Assembly (NCBI GenBank): GCA_043806135.1 | Contig: JAZDHG010000015.1 | Location: forward strand, 1-9,713 | Direction: 5' to 3' | Source: JAGLQQ01 sp043806135 | GTDB lineage: Bacteria > Omnitrophota > Gorgyraeia > B26-G9 | DNA length: 9,713 nt | In this document: positions 1-5,295 of the stretch, in pieces | How the letters are laid out: each line of letters starts with the position of its first letter | Numbering within the stretch: position 1 is the first letter of the stretch | Made by a program: the position numbers and the translations under genes | The notes under the pieces: model-generated | What the model was told of the DNA's origin: nothing | The model's input: the letters and a program-made list of their open reading frames with translations, nothing else | Database searches by the model: none

Positions 1-1
1 A

Positions 2-124
2 ATTTTACAGATTTTAAGTATCACTGTTTTCGAGAAAACCCCTATTCTACAAGCACTTACGCAGTTTGATTGCAAAAAAGAAATAGGTGATTCTCGCAAC
101 CAATTAGAACTATTCGACTTATAA
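2..124 (+). CDS. IS4-type transposase, C-terminal fragment (cut by window edge)
   Basis: An open frame enters from the left edge and ends at TAA 122-124, giving 40 residues. They include ILQILSITVFEKTPILQAL and end in NQLELFDL. I recognise this as the extreme C-terminus of DDE transposases of the IS4 family (the group with an N-terminal DUF4372 domain), whose members commonly end in a QLxLFDL-like tail. The catalytic DDE residues lie outside the window, so activity cannot be judged. The reading frame is intact up to its stop, which suggests a recent rather than decayed copy. It sits at the downstream edge of the toxin-antitoxin operon. Family assignment is from memory of the tail motif. Confidence 0.8.
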   Translation: MLQILSITVFEKTPILQALTQFDCKKEIGDSRNQLELFDL

Positions 125-139
125 TGGGACAGTAGTGAT
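122..139 (+). repeat. Probable right terminal inverted repeat of the IS4-type element
   Basis: The sequence just after the transposase stop contains GGGACAGTAGTGAT (126-139). IS4-group elements carry their terminal inverted repeat close behind the transposase stop, and GGGACA-type ends are common in this group. The other end and any target duplication are outside the window, so the exact boundary is inferred. Confidence 0.45.
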
Positions 140-140
140 A

Positions 141-270
141 AGCCATAAGCTATTAGCTTAAATGAATTAATAAGATAGTTAAAGTCCATACAAGGGGCGC
201 TTTCCGAAAGGGGAGGGCCTGCTTCATTTTTTTGCTTATGGCAGGTTAAGACGGGATGGTTTTCTTATAA
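141..270. repeat. Intergenic repeat module, copy 1
   Basis: This gap between the transposase and the toxin gene has no gene. It starts with AGCCATAAGCTATTA (141-155) and continues to TAGTTAAAGTCC (176-187). Both words recur in the same order at 1524-1538 and 1545-1556. GC-rich sequence (192-232) follows, with a possible CCTGC...GCAGG stem (228-245). No convincing terminator for either flanking gene is visible. Confidence 0.5.
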
Positions 271-272
271 GA

Positions 273-683
273 TTACTTCTTCTTTCGATAAATCTCCAGG
301 AATTCGGCTGGTGTTACTACCTGTATGCCCGCTCGTTTTTTAATCGGATAATGCTTTAGATTTCCTGTAACTAAATACTGGGCTTTGCCTCCAAGCGCCA
401 CTTCTAAGAAGGGTTCATCGTTTGGATCAGGCAATCTTTTAACAAGAGATCTGCCTGTAGTGACATTTCCGCAAACTTTTATTTGCTCAAGTAAGTCTTC
501 CACCTGTGCCTGATCAAAAGGAAATTTTTCTCGGAGCAAAACATTTTGATATTCACAAAGAATCCGGGCATCATAACAAAGCTCTACACGTCCAGAAGCT
601 ACCATCCTTATAATTTCACCCGGTGGGCCAAAAGGAGAAATCAGCCCGGATACGACAACGTTTGTATCTAGAACTAATTTCAT
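273..683 (-). CDS. PIN-domain toxin of a toxin-antitoxin pair (TIGR00305/COG1569-like)
   Basis: This 136-residue protein is the right size for a single PIN domain, a metal-dependent RNase fold used by type II toxins. The N-terminus MKLVLDTNVVVSGL carries the first acidic residue (Asp6) in the DTN motif. Glu44 and the PDPNDEPF segment (Asp86, Asp89, Glu90) supply further candidate metal ligands, and YLVTGNLKHYP (about 103-113) is the closing motif. In this motif Asn108 stands where many PIN proteins have Asp, which is usual for this subgroup. The ATG at 683-681 overlaps the antitoxin TGA in an ATGA arrangement, indicating translational coupling. The RNA target cannot be told from sequence. Confidence 0.88.
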   Translation of the reverse strand: MKLVLDTNVVVSGLISPFGPPGEIIRMVASGRVELCYDARILCEYQNVLLREKFPFDQAQVEDLLEQIKVCGNVTTGRSLVKRLPDPNDEPFLEVALGGKAQYLVTGNLKHYPIKKRAGIQVVTPAEFLEIYRKKK

Positions 684-976
684 CTTGTTTGTCGGTTCTT
701 TCGCATCACAGCAATCTCTTTATTGATCTCTTCCAAGCTCATGCGGTCAGTACCCGCTTCCACAGAACGCCTTTGCATTAAATCTACTGCCCTTGTTGCA
801 CGTACCTGGCGAAGCATAGCAAGAGATTCTTCAATTTTAGCCGCAGAAGTTGCGGTTAAGATAGCAATGGGCTTGCCATTGGAAGTAAGCACCATTTCTT
901 TTTCTTGGGAAAGATCCCGCTGGATCTTAGCCGATTTATTTCGGAAATCTCTTATTGTTATAAATTGCATTTCCAT
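680..976 (-). CDS. Phd/YefM-family antitoxin
   Basis: This 98-residue protein has an N-terminal ITIRDFRNKSAKI...EKEMVLTSNGKPIAIL pattern typical of the Phd/YefM DNA-binding dimer domain (PF02604 type). A charged C-terminal region follows, which in this family wraps the toxin. It should neutralise the PIN toxin and repress its own promoter. I start at the ATG of 976-974 rather than the in-frame GTG of 979-977, because AGGAG (985-981) leaves 4 bases to the ATG but only 1 to the GTG. A second ATG at 970-968 (MQF) is possible. The gene is first in a two-gene operon, in the usual antitoxin-toxin order, and overlaps the toxin by 4 bp. Confidence 0.87.
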   Translation of the reverse strand: MEMQFITIRDFRNKSAKIQRDLSQEKEMVLTSNGKPIAILTATSAAKIEESLAMLRQVRATRAVDLMQRRSVEAGTDRMSLEEINKEIAVMRKNRQTR

Positions 977-980
977 CACT

Positions 981-1024
981 CTCCTGTCACTTTAAAGTGT
1001 ACACTATTGTCACTCATTTGTCAA
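981..1024 (-). promoter_or_regulatory. Autoregulated promoter of the toxin-antitoxin operon
   Basis: Read on the minus strand, TTGACA (1024-1019), a 17-bp spacer and TACACT (1001-996) form a near-consensus sigma-70 promoter, followed by the AGGAG ribosome site (985-981). The -10 box lies inside the perfect palindrome AGTGTACACT (996-1005). A second perfect palindrome, CACTTTAAAGTG (988-999), overlaps it. A TGTACA-core palindrome is the known YefM operator type, so antitoxin binding here would block RNA polymerase. Binding is inferred. Confidence 0.8.
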
Positions 1025-1048
1025 CATGAGATTTAGCTTGCAGCTAAA

Positions 1049-1150
1049 TAGCTCGTAGCTCGTAGCTCGTAGCTCGTAGCTCGTAGCTCGTAGCTCGTAG
1101 CTCGTAGCTCGTAGCTCGTAGCTCGTAGCTCGTAGCTCGTAGCTCGTAGC
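1049..1150. repeat. Perfect heptanucleotide tandem repeat (AGCTCGT, 14 units)
   Basis: Fourteen uninterrupted copies of AGCTCGT run from 1050 to 1147, followed by a partial AGC. Because 7 is not a multiple of 3 and the minus strand contains no stop in any frame, the block leaves all three minus frames open, encoding YELRATS heptads. I see no ribosome site or family match, so I treat it as a non-coding microsatellite. It lies 25 bp upstream of the antitoxin -35 box. Perfect identity of units points to recent slippage. Confidence 0.95.
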
Positions 1151-1410
1151 CAAAAAAAGTAGCGAGAAGCGAGTTGAAACACAGATGAACACAGATAAAT
1201 AAGCTCATGGCTGATAGCTCATGGGAAAAGCATAAACCGAAGGACGATCCTGCTTCGCTACCTACTTCGTCAACCGGCAATTATAATTGTCGCACAACAG
1301 AGGGCAATGGGCTATGGAGGGCCAATGGGCTATGGAGGGCAATGGGCTATGGAGGACAGGCACTCCTTCGCTGGTAGCTATGGAGGACAGGCGAATGATA
1401 AGTTATGAGT
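1151..1410. repeat. Mosaic of short repeated words, no gene
   Basis: This stretch strings together words found in other gaps of the window. They include GTAGCGAGAAGCGAG, ACACAGATGAACACAGATAA (1170-1190), AGCTCATGGCTGATAGCTCA (about 1202-1221), and a CCGAAGGACGA word (about 1237) followed by a GCTTCGCT segment. A perfect 12-bp palindrome CAATTATAATTG sits at 1278-1289. From about 1300 to 1390 an imperfect tandem repeat built on CAATGGGCTATGGAGG occurs three to four times. No coding potential is visible. Confidence 0.75.
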
Positions 1411-1435
1411 GGGATGTATCATTGTTTTTTTGGTG

Positions 1436-1464
1436 TTGAGGGATTAATTAGGTCTAAATAATAC
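1436..1464 (+). promoter_or_regulatory. Candidate sigma-70 promoter of an orphan transcript
   Basis: TTGAGG (1436-1441), a 17-bp spacer and TAATAC (1459-1464) give a fair promoter match. The only product before the terminator at 1558-1597 would be an RNA of about 125 nt. It contains a 19-codon frame (ATG 1466 to TAG 1525) lacking an upstream ribosome site. Confidence 0.4.
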
Positions 1465-1519
1465 CATGAAAAATGAAAATGGTGATTTCCTTTTTCTTGG
1501 TAAGTATTTTATTGCAAAC

Positions 1520-1557
1520 TATTAGCCATAAGCTATTAACTAATTAGTTAAAGTCCG
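1520..1557. repeat. Intergenic repeat module, copy 2
   Basis: AGCCATAAGCTATTA (1524-1538) and TAGTTAAAGTCC (1545-1556) repeat the module at 141-187 with a shorter interior. Here the module leads straight into a terminator hairpin. The AAAGTCCGAA part (1550-1559) also recurs near 6164 inside the 3' end of the exosortase gene. Confidence 0.6.
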
Positions 1558-1597
1558 AAAAGAGGGGCATTTTTAGGTGAAAATGCCTCTTTTTTAT
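1558..1597 (+). terminator. Intrinsic terminator
   Basis: AAAGAGGGGCATTTT pairs with AAAATGCCTCTTTTTT through a six-base loop, with G-T wobbles, and the 3' arm runs into a T tract (1590-1595). No recognisable gene precedes it, so it would end the orphan transcript starting near 1470. Confidence 0.75.
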
Positions 1598-1712
1598 TAA
1601 TCACTGCCAATCTATAGCTGGATATATTTGAAGAAAAATAAAGCATACTTAGAAAGAAATTTCTTGAAAATTTGGGGGTTTTTGGGATGTTGAAAAACTC
1701 TGAAAAGCCTGT

Positions 1713-1755
1713 AATCATAACATGTTTAATAACAGCATGTTACAATCTCATGATT
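1713..1755 (+). promoter_or_regulatory. Nested inverted repeat, candidate activator site for the sigma-54 promoter
   Basis: TAACATG (1718-1724) and CATGTTA (1736-1742) form a 7-bp inverted repeat with an 11-bp spacer. It is nested within AATCAT (1713-1718) and ATGATT (1750-1755). The centre lies about 70 bp upstream of the expected transcription start, a normal distance for an enhancer-binding activator. Which activator binds is unknown. Confidence 0.45.
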
Positions 1756-1775
1756 TCCAGGAAAAGTGCTAAAAA

Positions 1776-1792
1776 TGGCATGGGGATTGCTT
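1776..1792 (+). promoter_or_regulatory. Sigma-54 (RpoN) -24/-12 promoter
   Basis: TGGCATGGGGATTGCTT matches the TGGCACG-N4-TTGCW consensus, with the invariant GG (1777-1778) and GC (1789-1790) correctly spaced. Transcription would begin near 1802, about 40 nt upstream of the riboswitch. Sigma-54 promoters need an ATP-driven activator. In exosortase organisms the PrsK/PrsR two-component pair is linked to sigma-54 control of PEP-CTERM genes (family knowledge), but neither gene is in this window. Confidence 0.82.
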
Positions 1793-1840
1793 GTATAAGA
1801 AGGAAGTAGAGATTGCACTTTGAAAAGTAGGAAATAATCA

Positions 1841-2014
1841 CGATAAAGGCAAACCCTGGGAAACCAGGGGACCCCGGCACTACTCGTTAAACTTGAGTGC
1901 AGGGCCGTGTACCTGAATGAAATGAATGGTACATGGGCAAAGCCACAAGCCTACGTTAGCTGATGAGCTCATAAGCTCATGAGCCAATAGCTAACAAGGC
2001 AGTTGGGTTACCGA
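1841..2014 (+). ncRNA. Cyclic-di-GMP-I (GEMM-I) riboswitch with enlarged architecture
   Basis: All hallmark segments are present in order. These are GGCAAACC (1848-1855), a stem with a GAAA tetraloop (CCCTGG 1854-1859, GAAA 1860-1863, CCAGGG 1864-1869), GGGGAC (1867-1872), GCAAAGCC (1937-1944) and GGGTTACCGA (2005-2014). Normally GGGAC is followed directly by GCAAAGCC; here 64 nt (1873-1936) separate them and fold into two hairpins. The P3 arm is also long: GTTAGCT (1955-1961) pairs with AGCTAAC (1989-1995) and ATGAGC (1963-1968) with GCTCAT (1975-1980). The aptamer ends two bases before the downstream ATG, suggesting direct translational control. No terminator is seen in the leader. Confidence 0.9.
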
Positions 2015-2016
2015 AG

Positions 2017-4494
2017 ATGAAAAAAGAAAATAAAAAATCTAATCGAAAAGTTAGAAAGATCGCAGCAGCTCTTGTAATATTTTTCTACTCGAGCATGAAT
2101 GTTTTTGCTGCGAATTCGATGTCTACTGACAGCTACTCATTTACTGTAACAAGTGATGATTCGGCTCCGGCCATAATTAACCGTCTCCCGGCTTCCGGAG
2201 AAAATAATGTTTCCAGAACTACGAATATTAAATTCAGCATTGCTGACGATCTCTCAGGCGTTGACAACAGCACGATTGATTTAAAAGTAAACAATGTTGA
2301 TATTGTAACTAACGGAGTTGCTCAAACATATCTTAACCGTGCCGGTTCAACTGTCCAGCATGCTGTTGAAATAATTGAGAAAAACAGCCGTGAATATGTT
2401 GTTGTTTATGACCCGGCAGAATATTTTGATTATAAACAAACGGTTCAGGTAGTAATCAATGCTGATGATTTAGAGGGGAACCAGCTGCAGTCAAGCACGT
2501 ACTCTTTTAAAGTCCAGAATTTTGTTCATGGAATGTTTCAGAAACTTAATGGCAGGACTTTTACTGCTCAAACACAAACAACTCTTTCCAGCGTAAATCA
2601 GGATAATTCATGCATACAGACTTCATTTGACGGCAAAAATGTATATGCTGCCTGGGAAGAGCTGTCATCAACCGGACAATGGAACATTTATTTTTCCCGT
2701 TCAACGGATTTTGGCGACAGCTTTGGGACTCCTGTAAAAGTAAATCCTGATGCAGCGGGCGTGGACCACAGATATCCTGCTACTGATATTGATGATAATA
2801 ACAACGTATATATCGCCTGGCAGCAGCAGTCTCAATCGGCAGACTGGAATATCTATATTGCCACCATGGTAAATGGAGAGACAGCTTTTAGCAGTAGCTA
2901 TTTAATTTATAATGATTCAGGATTATCCGATCAGCTGTACCCGACTATCGCTGTGGGGACTTCGCTTACTAATGACGGTAACTCCCAAACTCTGGAGCCG
3001 GCTTCAATTTATGTTATGTGGCTTGATGATAACGGCACTCAAAAAATAGTTAACTTTACCAGAACAACCGCTTCTTATAGCGATGCCTGGTACAAGTTTG
3101 TTTCAAATGCTTTACGGGTTGATGATGTTAGATGGCCGCAGGTTTGTGCTGATCCTGTGATCAGAATTGACGCTGATAAAGATATTTTTGCAGCCTGGCG
3201 CGGTGTAAATGTTAATGGTACTTCAAGCATCTATTTTGATCATGCGGCATCGACAGCTATAAATGCCGGAGAGAGTTTTTCTGCGGATGTAGTTGTAAGC
3301 AATGCTACGGCAAACGGAAAAGGCCCGGATATTGCTGTTTCAGCTGATGGAAGCAATGTTTTTGTGCTCTGGAAAGAATTAAGCGGCAGTACAGCCACTT
3401 TGCAATTTTATAAATATCTATATAGTCAGGCTCAAGGGATTTATGGGCTTAATTTAAGTTCACAGGTCAATCAGACGGCTCTAACGGAAGATACCCTTTA
3501 TGAATATTCTCTGGCCGTAAATAACGATAATGATGCTTTTGTGGTTTGGAGCTATGAGAACGGAAGCAGTTCAATAATTAATATGGCAGGAGCTTTTAAC
3601 GGGGCATATCAGTTTGAAGAATATACAGAGTTCAGTACAACCGGAGATCAGATAAAACCATATCTTGTTACAGATTCAAACGGAACTCACTTCTATGTAA
3701 GCTGGACGGATAACAGCACAGGTGAAAATGAAATAAGCTTTTTAAGAAATACTTTTATGGTAACAGATCAGATCGTAGAGCAAAATATATCAAATAGCAT
3801 CGGCGGTACTGTAAAAGTAGGCAGCGGCGAAATAGCAGGAACTTCTGTAGCAATCAATATGAATTCTATGGATGCTCCTATTGATGTGACAATCGCAAAG
3901 ATTATTTCCTCGCCTGAAGTGAATGCTGAAGGTTTTACTAAAGTTGGCAATACGGTTGATTTTGGCCCGGGCGGGACTCAGTTTGAAACCGCTGCTACGA
4001 TAACAATACCATATACGAATGCTCAGTTAAGCAGTGCAGGAGTTACGGATGAAAGTATTTTAAGCATATATTACTACAATCTCTCCACATATTCATGGGA
4101 AAAAGTTGCCGGGTCAATTGTGGATACAGCTTCCAGAGTTGTTTATGTGCCTACGACGCATTTCTCTATATATACAATCGGCTATACGCCTGTTGAGGCT
4201 GTTGAGACACCTTCAACCAGTTCCGCTTCAACCGGCGGCAGCGGCGGAAGCGGCGGCGGCTGCTTTATAGCCACAGCAGCTTTTGGCACAAAAATGGCAA
4301 AAGAAGTCAGAGTTCTCTGTGAATTTAGAGATAAATATCTGCTGACAAACTACTGGGGCACAAAATTCGTAAAGTTCTATTACAAATACAGCCCGCCGAT
4401 TGCGGACAGGATCAGGAACAATGAATCAGCGAAAGCAATGCTGAGATTATGTTTACAGCCTCTTATTCAATTTGGAAAAGCTGTTTGTAAATGA
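2017..4494 (+). CDS. Large exported protein with Ig-like, beta-propeller, ZU5-like and CFI-box C-terminal domains
   Basis: This 825-residue protein begins with a basic, hydrophobic signal peptide, probably cut after Ala31 (VFA). Residues about 48-168 resemble a bacterial Ig-like domain. Residues about 195-575 contain seven repeats of a hydrophobic-aromatic-x-x-Trp strand (Trp213, 268, 335, 394, 452, 511, 563), spaced 52-67 residues, as expected for a seven-bladed propeller. Residues about 594-722 start GGTVKVG and look ZU5-like. A Thr/Ser/Gly linker (about 731-748) precedes CFIATAAFGT (749-758), the start of a CFI-box-CTERM domain of 77 residues. That C-terminal domain is known as a putative sorting or anchoring module of unknown mechanism. 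No Met occurs between residues 1 and 27, fixing the start. No strong ribosome site exists outside the riboswitch. The ligand is unknown. Confidence 0.88.
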   Translation: MKKENKKSNRKVRKIAAALVIFFYSSMNVFAANSMSTDSYSFTVTSDDSAPAIINRLPASGENNVSRTTNIKFSIADDLSGVDNSTIDLKVNNVDIVTNGVAQTYLNRAGSTVQHAVEIIEKNSREYVVVYDPAEYFDYKQTVQVVINADDLEGNQLQSSTYSFKVQNFVHGMFQKLNGRTFTAQTQTTLSSVNQDNSCIQTSFDGKNVYAAWEELSSTGQWNIYFSRSTDFGDSFGTPVKVNPDAAGVDHRYPATDIDDNNNVYIAWQQQSQSADWNIYIATMVNGETAFSSSYLIYNDSGLSDQLYPTIAVGTSLTNDGNSQTLEPASIYVMWLDDNGTQKIVNFTRTTASYSDAWYKFVSNALRVDDVRWPQVCADPVIRIDADKDIFAAWRGVNVNGTSSIYFDHAASTAINAGESFSADVVVSNATANGKGPDIAVSADGSNVFVLWKELSGSTATLQFYKYLYSQAQGIYGLNLSSQVNQTALTEDTLYEYSLAVNNDNDAFVVWSYENGSSSIINMAGAFNGAYQFEEYTEFSTTGDQIKPYLVTDSNGTHFYVSWTDNSTGENEISFLRNTFMVTDQIVEQNISNSIGGTVKVGSGEIAGTSVAINMNSMDAPIDVTIAKIISSPEVNAEGFTKVGNTVDFGPGGTQFETAATITIPYTNAQLSSAGVTDESILSIYYYNLSTYSWEKVAGSIVDTASRVVYVPTTHFSIYTIGYTPVEAVETPSTSSASTGGSGGSGGGCFIATAAFGTKMAKEVRVLCEFRDKYLLTNYWGTKFVKFYYKYSPPIADRIRNNESAKAMLRLCLQPLIQFGKAVCK

Positions 4495-4497
4495 GAG

Positions 4498-4575
4498 ATC
4501 ACAGATGGGCACAGATGGGATAAAAATACACAGATTAGCGCAGATAGAATAAAGCACACAGATAATCACAGATGC
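4498..4575. repeat. CACAGAT-word repeats in the 3' untranslated region
   Basis: Between the stop codon and the terminator the ACAGAT/GCAGAT word occurs at least five times at irregular spacing. The same word appears at 1170-1190 and as a variant near 6250-6290. It appears non-coding. Confidence 0.7.
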
Positions 4576-4585
4576 GGGAAGAGAC

Positions 4586-4621
4586 AAAGGAGCCAGAAAA
4601 ACACTGGCTCTTGTTTTTTTG
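4586..4621 (+). terminator. Intrinsic terminator of the CFI-box protein gene
   Basis: GAGCCAG (4590-4596) and CTGGCTC (4604-4610) form a perfect 7-bp stem with a seven-base loop, followed by TTGTTTTTTTG. It closes the single-gene unit that begins at the sigma-54 promoter. Confidence 0.9.
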
Positions 4622-4639
4622 TATAGGAAGTGATATATT

Positions 4640-4800
4640 TAACTAAACTAAAGTAGCGAGAAGCCTCAATAGTTACTAGTTATGAATTATGAATTACGAG
4701 TGACGAATGAAAAACTGAGGGATGAAGGACGAAAATAAGTTATGAGTGACGAGTTATGAGTTACGCGTTAGCGGGTTGCCTGTGTTATCCTGAAATAGGT
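4640..4800. repeat. Repeat-word mosaic, no gene
   Basis: Imperfect copies of AGTTATGAATTACGAGTGAC-like words alternate with GGATGAAGGACGA and GTAGCGAGAAG. The same vocabulary fills 7163-7430. No coding or RNA gene is visible. Confidence 0.7.
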
Positions 4801-4813
4801 TGACAGAAAAATA

Positions 4814-5172
4814 AATTAACCGCAGATTTACCCCGTTAGATAATAGCTTTGTTGTATCTAATGGGGTGGACGCGGATGTTCGCGGATAAAGAAGTATACA
4901 CTTAAGCCATTACAACAAGACAAAGTTTCTTGAAGTTACTTAAGGTTGCAGTATGGAGTTTGATGTCGGGAGGAAGGAAATAAAAATCATATATTAGTTT
5001 GAGGCGGGGAAAGCCGCAACCTTCATAAAGGCAACAATCAATAAGAAAAATGAATTTTTCTTTTGATGTTGATTTATGAAGGCCTAACTCGGCGATGTCG
5101 AGTTAAATATATAATTTTTACGGTACCAATCCGCGTTAATCAGCGTTTATCGAGCGAAGCGGGCGGTTAATT
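4814..5172. repeat. Inverted-repeat-bounded structured element (MITE-like or structured RNA)
   Basis: AATTAACCGC (4814-4823) is matched in inverted orientation by GCGGTTAATT (5163-5172), and both ends continue into CGCGGAT-type words pointing inward. Inside is a 13-bp hairpin (4830-4842 with 4855-4867). A long hairpin has outer arm CCTTCATAAA (5020-5029) with TTTATGAAGG (5073-5082) and inner arm AAGAAAAAT (5043-5051) with ATTTTTCTT (about 5054-5062). A 7-bp stem TAACTCG (5085-5091) with CGAGTTA (5099-5105) follows. AAGGTTGC (4942-4949) can pair with GCAACCTT (5016-5023), competing with the long hairpin. There is no open frame. It occupies the exosortase upstream region, so it may be a leader RNA or a non-autonomous element. 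Confidence 0.5.
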
Positions 5173-5271
5173 AAATTATTTGTGTTTAAAAGTGTCAACT
5201 ATTTTAGGACAAGACACGGGTTAGCCAGTTTAAAAATAGCGTAAAGCGGATAGAAAAAAGGCAAAGAAACT

Positions 5272-5295
5272 ATGAGTGGAAAAGGAAGGGTATGA
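5272..5295 (+). other. Possible 7-codon upstream frame overlapping the exosortase start
   Basis: ATG at 5272 opens a frame for MSGKGRV whose TGA (5293-5295) overlaps the exosortase ATG (5292-5294). AAGG lies about 10 bases upstream. It also contains the exosortase ribosome site. Such overlap could couple translation, but chance is not excluded. Confidence 0.25.

Noticed and set aside
723..995. Plus-strand 90-codon open frame
   Set aside because: It lies entirely opposite the antitoxin gene, has no ribosome site, and the antitoxin has clear family motifs plus a good promoter.
1049..1150. CRISPR array
   Set aside because: The units are 7 bp with no spacers; it is a simple tandem repeat.
1010..1280. 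Two minus-strand open frames (60 and 78 codons) with repeated YELRATS residues
   Set aside because: They exist only because the heptamer repeat has no stop in any minus frame. The residues repeat identically in both frames, there is no family match, and the composition is that of the microsatellite.
4942..5105. Known riboswitch or group II intron domain in the structured element
   Set aside because: I compared it from memory with GEMM, cobalamin, lysine, ZTP, TPP and c-di-AMP consensus features and intron domain V, and found no matching conserved core.
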